Shown here: positions 33,228-41,836 of the stretch, piece by piece
Layout: each line of letters starts with the position of its first letter
Position numbering within the stretch: position 1 is the first letter of the stretch
Assembly (NCBI RefSeq): GCF_009931695.1
Contig: NZ_CP048000.1
Location: 2,807,501 to 2,871,500, forward strand
DNA length: 64,000 bases
Source: Anaerocolumna sedimenticola
GTDB taxonomy: Bacteria > Bacillota > Clostridia > Lachnospirales > Lachnospiraceae
Direction: 5' to 3'
Made by a program: the position numbers and the translations under genes
Notes under the pieces: model-generated
The model's database searches: none
What the model saw: only the letters and a program-made list of their open reading frames with translations
What the model was told of the DNA's origin: nothing

Positions 33228-34058
33228 ATGCAGATAGATAAAATCGTTAAATCGATATCGACAGTCCGGGGCGTTATGGCAATTGCCCTTGGTGGTTCTC
33301 AAAGCAGAGGCGAAGCGGACAAACAGTCTGATTATGACATAGGAGTTTATTACGATGCAGATATATTGGATATAACGGCTCTGGCGGAGTGTTTGAAAGA
33401 ACTGGATGACGGACATAAAGACGACCTATTAAATGCCCCGGGTCAATGGGGGCCGTGGATTAACGGAGGTGCGTGGATTACTTTCAATGGTATGCCCGTT
33501 GATATACTTCTCCGCGATATAAAAAGAGTTGAAGAAGTTTTGCAGGACTGCATTGAAGGAAAGATAACGGTTGATTACCAGTCAGGTCATCCCTTCGGTT
33601 TTATCAATACGATATACGCTGCCGAAACTCATTACTGTAAGCCCCTATGGCAGGATGAATCTGCACTGCTTAGCAGACTGAAAGCACTGCTCTACTCAAA
33701 GGGCGAATACTCGCCACTCATGCGAGAAGCTGTAGTAAGAAAATTCTTGTGGGAGGCATGGTTTTCCCTTGCTTGTGGACGCAAGGCGGCATTTAAGGGT
33801 GATATCAACTATGCCATAGGTTCGGTGTTTCGGGCGGTTTGTTCCTGGGTTGAAGTATTGTATGCCTTAAATAACCGCTATTTAATGAATGAAAAAGGAG
33901 CTCTGAAATGGGTAGATGGTTTTAAAATGAAACCGATCGGTATGGAAGTAAAAGTAATGAATCTATATAAGCTTTTTGTTGCTGAAGAAGCAGAGAAAGC
34001 TTATCAAATTCTGGATGAGCTGCATAGTGAGATTGAAACATTATCAAGTGGAATATAG
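33228..34058 (+). CDS. Nucleotidyltransferase-domain protein (DUF4037-like)
   Basis: 276 residues from ATG 33228, with GGGAGG eight bases upstream; a longer frame from 33180 has no ribosome site. The N-terminal Pol-beta-type motif is ALGGSQSRGEADKQSDYDIG (GGS and DxD-like), with a third Asp in PVDILLRD. The rest is an all-helical domain (WFSLACGRKAAFKGD; AVCSWVEVLYALNNRYL). The family includes aminoglycoside adenylyltransferase-like and housekeeping nucleotidyltransferases; the substrate cannot be told. Ends at a very strong hairpin terminator (34,131). Confidence 0.85.
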   Translation: MQIDKIVKSISTVRGVMAIALGGSQSRGEADKQSDYDIGVYYDADILDITALAECLKELDDGHKDDLLNAPGQWGPWINGGAWITFNGMPVDILLRDIKRVEEVLQDCIEGKITVDYQSGHPFGFINTIYAAETHYCKPLWQDESALLSRLKALLYSKGEYSPLMREAVVRKFLWEAWFSLACGRKAAFKGDINYAIGSVFRAVCSWVEVLYALNNRYLMNEKGALKWVDGFKMKPIGMEVKVMNLYKLFVAEEAEKAYQILDELHSEIETLSSGI

Positions 34059-34130
34059 TTGGTTCATTCCAAAACTCTATAGGCTGATGACCACTAATCC
34101 AGGAGAACAGGCGCAGATGCAGGATAACGA

Positions 34131-34174
34131 TATAAGAAACGGTTGGCTGTACTTACGGCCAACCGTTTCTTATA
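34131..34174. terminator. Perfect 17-bp hairpin terminator
   Basis: TATAAGAAACGGTTGGC, loop TGTACTTACG, GCCAACCGTTTCTTATA. No mismatch. Located between converging genes, so it probably works in both directions. Confidence 0.85.
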
Positions 34175-34297
34175 TATATGATGAAAAAATATTACTGCCA
34201 TAATCGCGCTCATCATTACAATCGTCCTCATCCCTCCGCCGCTGACAAATGATTTCGCAAGGAGAGTACATTTGCTGCAGTACACATCGTGTGAACA

Positions 34298-35713
34298 TTA
34301 CGGAACAATTTCAAAAATCGTACCTTGATTAAAATCAGCCACTTTCGTAGACCCATAGACTCCTAAATATAGCCTGGTTTGATCCAGGTTGGTTCCCAGA
34401 CCAACATAATAAGAGGATTGGGATCCAAAATCATAATCGGTATCAATAACACTATAATCATCAAGGTTACAATCTGATCTTACCCTGGCATAAGCCAATA
34501 CGCCTCTGGCCGGCTGCGGAGAACTTTCATTCCGAGCCAGATCAGTGAACACAATGTTTCCCGTTAATTCAGGGATTGCATTCCCCATATAGGGATGGAC
34601 TCCTGTTAACGCGGTTCCTCCGAACTTATCAGGCCGGGGATCTTGATGGAAATAACTCACCAGAGGCTGAAGCCGCTGTGCGCAAGTTCTTACGGTATCC
34701 TCGTAATAAGCCAAGGTTTTCTTCGTCAAAGCTGTATTTGAAGGACAGCTTCTTATGACCGCAGTGGGAAAAGCACCTTCCCAGCCCCGCCAGCCAAAGT
34801 TGACAAAGCCTTCCTGATCAGGCACTGCCTGCATGAAAGAAGCCTGAACAAGCTTATCCACCGGGATCGGTTTGTAATCAAGGAAAGAAAAAATCGATTC
34901 TACCAGATCCTGTCCCACATTCCCTATGTATTTGATGTAATTGTGAAAAAACTTCTGAAATGAAATGCCTGATATATTGCGAACCCCTTTGGCAATCACC
35001 GCAAGGGTTTCCTGAACAGGTACGGGAAGCTCATGAAAGCGTGTAATAACAGGCGGATTATCGTTAAAGAGATTTTTATTTACATCAATTTCAATTATTT
35101 TACCAAAAAACTCCATGTTATTCTGGCTTAAATGAAACGGATCGTAGCCTGATCCGCCGTCTCCGGTTGTAAGAATGAGCTTTCCTGTCTCGGGTGAAAA
35201 GTTCAAGCTGTTGATACCGTTATGATTTGCAAATGGTCTTCTGAAATTCAGTAAGGTCCGTCGCCTTTGAGGCTGTACCCTGGGCTGCCAGATCCATTCT
35301 TCAACAGTATCAATATGATCATATTGAACTTCTCTGTTATCCCAGGTTCGATGTAAGGCTGCAGGGTCGCAGGGATCAGGTGCAGTGGGTACAGGATGGA
35401 TACCAGGACCTTGTGATCCGGCAACGGAATAGTGAAGATAAAACAAGCCGTTATAACAAAATTCGGGATGAAATGCCAGTCCCAGCAATCCCCGTTCATC
35501 ATATCCGCCGGATGTAGTGCCTAACTGTAGGACAAGCGGGCGGATATCCAGAAAAGTCTCTATCGTTCTGTCTCCTATATAAAAAATCTCTCCCAACTGA
35601 GTTGCAATAATCAGCCGTTCAGCCCTGTCACCCGGAAATATCGTTGTCTTTAAAACTGTGGGTAAATTTATGTTACGCACAGTAGGTCTTAAATGAACTT
35701 TTACCTTTACCAA
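34298..35713 (-). CDS. Soluble glucose/sorbosone dehydrogenase-type beta-propeller
   Basis: 471 residues from TTG 35713, behind GAGGGA. It reads like PQQ-dependent aldose sugar dehydrogenases: IATQLGEIFYIG, GLLGLAFHPEFCYNGLFYLHYS, FANHNGINSLNFSPETGKLILTTGDGGSGYDP, KGVRNISGISF, NFGWRGWEGAFP and GNIVFTDLARN. The family's key H (NHNGINS), the arginine of the VRN block and TGDGG are present. Secreted members carry a signal peptide; this one has none, and a PQQ enzyme is unexpected in a fermentative anaerobe without PQQ genes here. It may be a spore-layer or moonlighting propeller. It converges with the nucleotidyltransferase. Confidence 0.8.
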   Translation of the reverse strand: MVKVKVHLRPTVRNINLPTVLKTTIFPGDRAERLIIATQLGEIFYIGDRTIETFLDIRPLVLQLGTTSGGYDERGLLGLAFHPEFCYNGLFYLHYSVAGSQGPGIHPVPTAPDPCDPAALHRTWDNREVQYDHIDTVEEWIWQPRVQPQRRRTLLNFRRPFANHNGINSLNFSPETGKLILTTGDGGSGYDPFHLSQNNMEFFGKIIEIDVNKNLFNDNPPVITRFHELPVPVQETLAVIAKGVRNISGISFQKFFHNYIKYIGNVGQDLVESIFSFLDYKPIPVDKLVQASFMQAVPDQEGFVNFGWRGWEGAFPTAVIRSCPSNTALTKKTLAYYEDTVRTCAQRLQPLVSYFHQDPRPDKFGGTALTGVHPYMGNAIPELTGNIVFTDLARNESSPQPARGVLAYARVRSDCNLDDYSVIDTDYDFGSQSSYYVGLGTNLDQTRLYLGVYGSTKVADFNQGTIFEIVP

Positions 35714-35842
35714 TGTCTTTCCCTCTTCTATTGTTTTTTATAAAATATGACCGGAACCGTTCTATTAGTACAATATTGATGCGGGTAGGACAGCAATTCA
35801 TTTCTTGAAAATTGAATAAAAAATGACGAAGAATGAAATTTA

Positions 35843-35902
35843 TGACAAAAAAATGTCAATTCGGAACATAACCTACATCATAGGTTACAATTCATCTATA
35901 AT
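35843..35902 (+). promoter_or_regulatory. Two dyads and a -10 box before the small-peptide gene
   Basis: TGACA-AAAAAA-TGTCA at 35843-35858, then TAACCTA-CATCA-TAGGTTA at 35869-35887, then TATAAT at 35897-35902. The second dyad covers the position of the -35 box, as expected for a regulator-dependent promoter. It is about 55 bases upstream of the peptide start. Confidence 0.55.
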
Positions 35903-35955
35903 GATAAAAAATAGCTACGAAATAAATACAAACCAGAATAAAAGGAGAATATTAT

Positions 35956-36018
35956 ATGAATGTTTATTCAGTAAAGAGCACCTCTCCCCCCCACTTAGAG
36001 TGTGACTCTTATTTTTGA
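35956..36018 (+). CDS. Possible 20-residue peptide gene
   Basis: ATG 35956 has AAAGGAG eight bases upstream and encodes 20 residues (MNVYSVKSTSPPHLECDSYF) to TGA. It is followed two bases later by a clean terminator and preceded by a promoter with dyads, so it forms a complete small transcription unit. One cysteine, two prolines, an aromatic end, no signal peptide. It could be a secreted signal or a leader peptide, or chance. An LytTR/GHKL two-component pair of the AgrA/AgrC type begins 3.1 kb downstream, which makes a signal peptide worth considering; no AgrB-like processing enzyme is seen. Note the C7 run inside the gene. Confidence 0.4.
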   Translation: MNVYSVKSTSPPHLECDSYF

Positions 36019-36020
36019 TT

Positions 36021-36050
36021 AGAGCAGGCTTCTTCTCAGCCTGCTCTTTA
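36021..36050 (+). terminator. Rho-independent terminator
   Basis: AGAGCAGGCT, loop TCTTCTC, AGCCTGCTCT, then TTA. Ten perfect pairs. Directly follows the 20-codon frame. Confidence 0.8.
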
Positions 36051-36148
36051 CCAAGGTTATGGCATTGCCTGAATATAACCTGATTTTAAACTCCATAAAG
36101 TGCAGAATAATGGAATGAAAGCAGAAAACACAGAGGAGGATATCTCAG

Positions 36149-37876
36149 ATGAGAAGTTTTAAGAAAGGTAACTTTCAGCTAAAAAATATGAAAATAGGTC
36201 AAAAACTGAGTACCACATTTATTATTATAGGTATTCTTTTTATGATTACGATTATCGGAAATTTTATAAGCAGGTTAATTAGTTCATCGAATTTCACTTC
36301 CTACCATAACGGACCTTATGTTACCAGTACTGCTGCAGTTCGCTTGCAGCTCGGTTTAGAGGAGATAGAAAAGAGTATTATTCTTTTATGTACAACAGAA
36401 AGTTCCGATGAAAATCAACAATACAAACAGGATGGAGAGGATGCAACAGTTGTTGTCAACCAGGTAATTACAGATTTGGATGAGCATTTAATGCTTCAGG
36501 TAAACAGAGACAAGCTGGCTAAAATACGTACTGCTTTGAGTGATATCCAGGAAGACAGGGATCAGATTGCTGCCTTAGGCGTGAACAACAAGAATAAAGA
36601 AGCTTTGGCCCTGTATAAGGAAAAAATCATACCGGTATTCGAAGAAGTAAGGAGCATATCGGACGAAATAAAGAAGTCAGCAAATGATTTGGGAAGTGAA
36701 TTTTATAGCAGCAGCAAAACTTCCGAACGGAATGCCTATATTTTATCGGCGGTTTTGGCTGTCGTATCCATTACAATTATGATTGTTTTATGCCTCTATA
36801 TTATTCAAAGCATTACAAGGCCCTTAAAAGAAATAGAAGCAGCTACCAGGCAGCTTTCCACCGGAGACCTGAATGCCGTGATTACATACCAGTCTGAGGA
36901 TGAACTTGGCTCTCTGTCAGACAGTACACGCTCGCTGATTGAGATGCTTAATCAATACATCCATAATATTTCCGATGTGCTTGGCCGGATGGCAGATAGT
37001 GACATGACCGTTACGGTTGACCTGGAATATTCAAAGGACTTTGCGCCAATTAAGGTATCCATGGAAAATATTCTCTCCTCTTTAAATAGCATACTTTCAA
37101 AGGTCAGCCAGGCCTCCGTACAGGTAGCCGCCGCTTCTTCGCAGGTGGCTTCCAGCGGCCAGATGCTTGCTGAGGGTGCTACGGAACAAGCCGGTACCAT
37201 TGAGGAACTGACTGCTACCATCACAGATGTCTCCGACCATGTAAAGCACAATGCGGAGAATGCACAGCAGGCCAATGCAATGGTTGCCAAAACAGGAGTG
37301 GAAATTGAAAATGTGAATCGTCAAATGAAACAGCTGGTATCTGCGATGGACGATATATCAAGTACCTCTGACCAGATCCAGAAGATTGTAAGAACCATTG
37401 ATGAGATTTCACAGCAGACAAATCTGCTGTCACTGAACGCCTCCATAGAAGCAGCAAGGGCAGGAGAGGCAGGAAGAGGTTTTGCCGTGGTTGCAGATGA
37501 GGTTCGCAAGCTTGCCACCATGTGTGCCGAAGCAGTTAAGAATACCACCATACTGATTGAGAATGCCGACCGCGCCATAGGTAAGGGAATGGAGATGGTC
37601 AAAGAAACTGAAAAATCCCACCAGGTTATGGCGGAAGAAGAGGCACAGGTTATTCAATTGGTTAATGAAATAGCGGATGCTTCTGTAACACAAGCTGATT
37701 CCATCAGCCAGCTTAATATAGGTATCGAACAGATTTCAGCAGTTGTACAGAATAATGCTGCAACTGCAGAGCAGAGTGCTGCCGCCAGTGAAGAACTGTC
37801 GGGACAGGCAGAGACCATGGCTCAGCTCATCGGTAAATTCCGACTGTCAGGAAGTACCGGCAAAACAAATCGCTGA
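36149..37876 (+). CDS. Methyl-accepting chemotaxis protein
   Basis: 575 residues. Membrane helix near residues 22-42 ([21 protein letters not shown]), an extracellular four-helix bundle sensor to about 195, a second membrane helix at about 197-220 ([23 protein letters not shown]), HAMP ([21 protein letters not shown]), then the cytoplasmic signalling coiled coil with the conserved hairpin tip [38 protein letters not shown] region near 425-465. It senses an external ligand and controls CheA. No pentapeptide tether. CheV lies 206 bases downstream, so this may be a small chemotaxis module remote from the main che operon. AGAGGAGG before ATG. Confidence 0.93.
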   Translation: MRSFKKGNFQLKNMKIGQKLSTTFIIIGILFMITIIGNFISRLISSSNFTSYHNGPYVTSTAAVRLQLGLEEIEKSIILLCTTESSDENQQYKQDGEDATVVVNQVITDLDEHLMLQVNRDKLAKIRTALSDIQEDRDQIAALGVNNKNKEALALYKEKIIPVFEEVRSISDEIKKSANDLGSEFYSSSKTSERNAYILSAVLAVVSITIMIVLCLYIIQSITRPLKEIEAATRQLSTGDLNAVITYQSEDELGSLSDSTRSLIEMLNQYIHNISDVLGRMADSDMTVTVDLEYSKDFAPIKVSMENILSSLNSILSKVSQASVQVAAASSQVASSGQMLAEGATEQAGTIEELTATITDVSDHVKHNAENAQQANAMVAKTGVEIENVNRQMKQLVSAMDDISSTSDQIQKIVRTIDEISQQTNLLSLNASIEAARAGEAGRGFAVVADEVRKLATMCAEAVKNTTILIENADRAIGKGMEMVKETEKSHQVMAEEEAQVIQLVNEIADASVTQADSISQLNIGIEQISAVVQNNAATAEQSAAASEELSGQAETMAQLIGKFRLSGSTGKTNR

Positions 37877-38082
37877 CTCACCTTTAGATAGACTCCTATA
37901 ATATGGCACCTGCACCTTCCCATTCTGATTAGTCTTAAAAATATCTGACGTTTTAAATCTTATTATTGAAAAAGAAAACATACCAGCAAGTTATCGGAAT
38001 AAAGGGAAGGTTCCAGCAAGGCCGAAGAATAGTGATGCAATGCACTTGCTATTTCCAATGATTAGGAAAGGATTAAGGGATT

Positions 38083-39000
38083 ATGAACCATAGAGAGAAT
38101 AAAATTCTTTTAGAAACAGGAACCAATGAGCTGGAGGTGTTGGAATTTGTTATTGCAGGGGAGTATTTTGGTATCAATGTAGCAAAGGTCAGAGAATTGA
38201 TACGCTATCAGACTGTTCATAGAATTCCTCATTCCCAATCTAGCATCGAGGGTATTATACGGTCCAGAGATGAGCTGTTTACTGTAGTAAATCTCGCAAA
38301 ATTTTTGAATTATCATGATTCAGATAGCCCGGATCAGGATATATTAATCATTACAGACTTTAATAAAATGAGCATTGCCTTTCATGTTCATCTTGTCGCA
38401 GGAATTAACAGGATTTCATGGGAGATGGTTGAAAAACCCAGTTCGGCGATCTATGGTAATAGCGAAGGCTTAGTCACCGGCATTGCTAAGCTGAAGGATC
38501 GGATTATCACCTTGCTTGATTTTGAAAAAATCATGTATGAAATTTATCCATACTCAAATATAGAAACAGGCAATATTGAATTCAAAGAAGAGTTTGAAGA
38601 TAATAATGACGGGATGCGTATCCTGATTGCTGAGGATTCTCCAATGCTGAACAGAATGATTATTGATGCACTGCATGAAGCAGGATATCATAATATTATT
38701 AAAACCTCCGATGGGAAAGAAGCATGGAATTATTTGCAGAGCATCAAAGATAAACCGGATTATATCACATGTGTGATTACTGACATTGAGATGCCGCAGA
38801 TGGACGGGCATCATCTGACAAAACGTATCAAAGAGGACAATATATTATCCGCGATACCTGTAGTCATTTTTTCATCCCTGATTTCGGATGAAATGAGAAT
38901 CAAAGGCGAAAAAGTCGGAGCCAATGCCCAACTGTCAAAACCTGAGATAGGCCAATTGGTTCAGACAATCAATCAGATTATCCGTAAGGAATCAGAATAA
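38083..39000 (+). CDS. cheV: Chemotaxis coupling protein CheV (CheW-REC)
   Basis: 305 residues. Residues 15-155 are a CheW domain (ELEVLEFVIAGEYFGINVAKVRELI; EGIIRSRDELFTVVNL), and 180-305 a receiver domain (ILIAEDSPMLNRMIIDAL, phospho-Asp in CVITDIEMPQMDGHHLT, KPEI with the conserved Lys). CheV couples receptors to CheA and adapts through phosphorylation. It follows an MCP gene. AAAGGA is 11-12 bases before the ATG. Terminator at 39,026. Confidence 0.93.
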   Translation: MNHRENKILLETGTNELEVLEFVIAGEYFGINVAKVRELIRYQTVHRIPHSQSSIEGIIRSRDELFTVVNLAKFLNYHDSDSPDQDILIITDFNKMSIAFHVHLVAGINRISWEMVEKPSSAIYGNSEGLVTGIAKLKDRIITLLDFEKIMYEIYPYSNIETGNIEFKEEFEDNNDGMRILIAEDSPMLNRMIIDALHEAGYHNIIKTSDGKEAWNYLQSIKDKPDYITCVITDIEMPQMDGHHLTKRIKEDNILSAIPVVIFSSLISDEMRIKGEKVGANAQLSKPEIGQLVQTINQIIRKESE

Positions 39001-39025
39001 AAAGTCTGAATTAATAAATCTGAAT

Positions 39026-39060
39026 AAAAAATCGATGAATATAAAATCCATCGATTTTTT
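39026..39060 (+). terminator. Rho-independent terminator
   Basis: AAAAAATCGATG, 11-base loop, CATCGATTTTTT. Ends cheV. Confidence 0.9.
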
Positions 39061-39173
39061 GCCATATTCTGATATTATAGTTCTAAAATAAACAGCGAAT
39101 GGCAAGATAGATTACCCCTGATGGTCAATCAGATAATAACAGCATGCCGTATTTCGAATGAGGGATTGAACAA

Positions 39174-39908
39174 ATGGTAACAATATTCTTATGCGATGAT
39201 AATAAGCAGACGATCAATAAATATGATAGCTTAATTACGTATTTGGCAAAAAAAAACCGGATCACCTTCACACTTTCAACCTATGAAAGTGGCGAGGCAT
39301 TATTATTTCATTTGGCCGATTCCCCTAATCTGGCAGATATCATCTATCTGGATGTTCTGATGGGAACGTTGAACGGTGTAGATACAGCTAAGCGGCTGAG
39401 AGAACTGGGATGTGACTCCCAGATTATTTTCCTAACCACAAGTGAAGACTATGTATTTGAGGCATTTGATGCTTCCCCTGTTCAATATCTGATCAAGAAC
39501 TCTACATCAGTAGAACGGTTTGAAGAGATATTACTTCGGGCTATCTCACGTGCAGAAGGAAGAAAAACGGAGATGTTTGTATATGAATCAGGTGGTGTCC
39601 GTAAGGTAATACCCATGAAAGAAATCTCCTATTTTGAGATATGGAAGCGTTTGGTGAAGGTTCATACAAAAAATGGTGAGAGTGTTGAATATTACGGTAC
39701 CATGGAGCAGTTGGAAAAGCAGATGCAGGACAAGGATTTCCTTAGGGTACACCGATCCTATATGGTCAATTTACAGTATATTGGTAAATTTACAAGGCCA
39801 AGCCTGATTCTGAAAACAGGGGAGGTTATTCCCATTGGCGTAACCTATGCCAAGCTGGTAGACCAGGCTTTTTCAGAATATATCTCAAGACTTAGTATTC
39901 ATCGGTAA
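39174..39908 (+). CDS. LytTR-family response regulator
   Basis: 244 residues. The receiver domain has IFLCDDN at the acidic pocket, the phospho-Asp in IIYLDVLMGTLNGVD and YLIKNST with the conserved Lys. The C-terminal LytTR DNA-binding domain begins about residue 138 (VYESGGVRKVIPMKEISYFEIWKRLVKVHT; FLRVHRSYMVNLQYI). This is the AgrA/LytR type. It is 14 bases ahead of its histidine kinase. Such pairs often respond to peptides and bind paired 9-base direct repeats; a candidate peptide gene lies at 35,956. Confidence 0.93.
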   Translation: MVTIFLCDDNKQTINKYDSLITYLAKKNRITFTLSTYESGEALLFHLADSPNLADIIYLDVLMGTLNGVDTAKRLRELGCDSQIIFLTTSEDYVFEAFDASPVQYLIKNSTSVERFEEILLRAISRAEGRKTEMFVYESGGVRKVIPMKEISYFEIWKRLVKVHTKNGESVEYYGTMEQLEKQMQDKDFLRVHRSYMVNLQYIGKFTRPSLILKTGEVIPIGVTYAKLVDQAFSEYISRLSIHR

Positions 39909-39922
39909 CAGAGGAGTTAACA

Positions 39923-41263
39923 ATGCTGATAATAGCTTCCATATCGATAATCGCTTATAATTTAACCTGTCTTCTGTATTTTAAAAGGCATTTTCAGTCG
40001 AAGCGAAAGCATTGGATTTATTATGCCATTGCAGTAACGATTAATTTAGCCTGCAGTTCTGCCATGGATAGGTTAAACCTCCATCAATTGGGGGTTATTG
40101 TTATCATGGCATCCTTTATGCTGGAACTGAAGCTGCTGTTCCAGATGGATATTTTACGGATATTGCACGGTGCAAGTGCATATATTATTGTTTTTTACAG
40201 CAGCAGAGGTATGATTGTATCCCTCTTTTCCATCTTCCAACAGGAAAGTATTAACGGAGTGCTAAATCTGGATCATTATTACTACATGATAGCCGCCATA
40301 GCAGGATTGATTGGGGTATTCTTTGTTCTGCTTGTCAGAAGGGTAATCGCTCCCGATACCAAGACAGAGCCATTATTTCCTCATACCAAGGCATTACGAT
40401 CAATTGTTTATTATCAGTTTGCAATAGTTGTTTATATGCTTCAGTTAAATGAAGGACGTTTTTTGGATATCAATGCCCTATGGTTTTCTCTTCACTATCT
40501 GGCATCCTGCGCAATTACCTTAGCGTTGCTGGCTTTTATCTGGAATACGATCGTCCAGGTGACCGGGTTGTTGGAATATGAATTGAACACCAAACGGCTG
40601 CAGGAGCAGCTGGAGTGCCAGATCAGCCATTACAATTCCTACAAGAAATTCACAGAGAGTTACCGGATATTCCGGCATGATTATGGGAATGTAATGTCAG
40701 CAGTAAAAATATTAATCAAAAACAATGAAAATGAAAAGGCCATTAAACTGCTGGATGAAATACATGATACCATGCAGAAAAATGTCCTGATGCATAAAAC
40801 CTATTCCAATAATGTACTTCTGGATGCCATCCTGCAGGATTCAGCTAATACCTGTGAGGAGCACAATATCAGGTTTGATGCAACCCTTCATTTATTTGAA
40901 AGCTTGATACTGTCTGATCTGGATATAATACGTATCTGCACGAATATCCTGAATAATGCAATTGAGGCCTGTGAAAAAATTCCACAAACCTCTGACAGAT
41001 TTATCAAGGTTACCGGTAGTACAAATCCGGATTGGTCCTTTATCGAAATAGCTAATTCCTTTAACGGACAGTTAGAATATCAGGACGGTGAGCTTGTAAG
41101 TACCAAAAAGGAGAAAGATTTCCACGGCTATGGCTTGACAATCATTCGAAAAACCATTGAGGACACCGGCGGTATGGTATTAATTGATGCTGATCAGGAA
41201 AAGAAAATCTTTTCGCTGAAGCTCCATATTCCCAGAAATCAGCAATTGCGAAACCCGTCGTGA
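39923..41263 (+). CDS. GHKL histidine kinase (AgrC/CitA-like)
   Basis: 446 residues. About six membrane helices in residues 1-215 form the sensor, then a coiled-coil linker (TKRLQEQLECQISHYNSYKKF), the phospho-acceptor histidine in YRIFRHDYGNVMSAVKI, and a GHKL ATPase with ICTNILNNAIEACEKI (N box) and DFHGYGLTIIRKTIEDTGG (G box). This polytopic sensor with HDYxN is the AgrC/ComD type. Partner is the LytTR regulator just upstream, with GAGGAG before the ATG. Ends seven bases from a converging LysM gene. Confidence 0.92.
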   Translation: MLIIASISIIAYNLTCLLYFKRHFQSKRKHWIYYAIAVTINLACSSAMDRLNLHQLGVIVIMASFMLELKLLFQMDILRILHGASAYIIVFYSSRGMIVSLFSIFQQESINGVLNLDHYYYMIAAIAGLIGVFFVLLVRRVIAPDTKTEPLFPHTKALRSIVYYQFAIVVYMLQLNEGRFLDINALWFSLHYLASCAITLALLAFIWNTIVQVTGLLEYELNTKRLQEQLECQISHYNSYKKFTESYRIFRHDYGNVMSAVKILIKNNENEKAIKLLDEIHDTMQKNVLMHKTYSNNVLLDAILQDSANTCEEHNIRFDATLHLFESLILSDLDIIRICTNILNNAIEACEKIPQTSDRFIKVTGSTNPDWSFIEIANSFNGQLEYQDGELVSTKKEKDFHGYGLTIIRKTIEDTGGMVLIDADQEKKIFSLKLHIPRNQQLRNPS

Positions 41264-41269
41264 TAGAAT

Positions 41270-41836
41270 CTAATTACCGGGTATGAAGAGTACCTGCCCA
41301 ATCATGAGAACATCGCTGGTAAGGTTGTTGGCAGCTCTGATGGCGCCAACGGTGGTATTGAATCTCTGTGCCAGTAGCCAAAGGGTATCGCCGGAGCGGA
41401 CGGTATAAGAAAATCCGGGAGTTGTAGTTTCCGTGGAGGGTATCAGCAGCACCTGTCCGATCATGAGAACATCACTGGTTAAATTGTTGAGGGCTTTGAT
41501 GGCGTCAACGGTGGTATGAAACCGCTGTGCCAGTAGCCAAAGGGTATCACCGGAGCGGACAATATATTCGATATATCCGCTTTCAGGACCGGGTTCCGGA
41601 AGGGGTGCATTCTCCCGGATACCCCAGTAAGTATCATATAGAGCATTCCAGGTGGAGGAACCTACAATACCGTCCGAGGGCAGTCCCATCACCTTTTGAA
41701 AGGCCATCACAGCCTGTGCAGTATCATTTCCAAAGATACCGTTCTGTGTCACGGAGGGAACGGTAGGATAAAATGCACTGATAAAGCTTAAAATATATTG
41801 CAGAGTTATTACATCAAAACCTCTTGAGCCTAACAT
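41270..41836 (-). CDS. Peptidoglycan-binding and twin-LysM part of a spore cortex protein
   Basis: 188 residues: one PG_binding_1 repeat (MLGSRGFDVITLQYILSFI ... GIVGSSTWNALYDTY), a proline-rich linker, then two near-identical LysM repeats (YIVRSGDTLWLLAQRFHTTVDAIKALNNL and YTVRSGDTLWLLAQRFNTTVGAIRAANNL). No signal peptide and no good ribosome site at its apparent start. It reads as the direct continuation of the protein at 41,830-43,095, separated by one base lost from a C run at about 41,850. Together they would make a SpoIID-PG_binding-PG_binding-LysM-LysM protein of about 608 residues. Confidence 0.85.
   Translation of the reverse strand: MLGSRGFDVITLQYILSFISAFYPTVPSVTQNGIFGNDTAQAVMAFQKVMGLPSDGIVGSSTWNALYDTYWGIRENAPLPEPGPESGYIEYIVRSGDTLWLLAQRFHTTVDAIKALNNLTSDVLMIGQVLLIPSTETTTPGFSYTVRSGDTLWLLAQRFNTTVGAIRAANNLTSDVLMIGQVLFIPGN

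Noticed and set aside
35823..36005. A 60-codon frame overlapping the small-peptide unit
   Set aside because: No ribosome site at its ATG, and it crosses the promoter and dyads; the 20-codon frame at 35,956 has a proper AAAGGAG.
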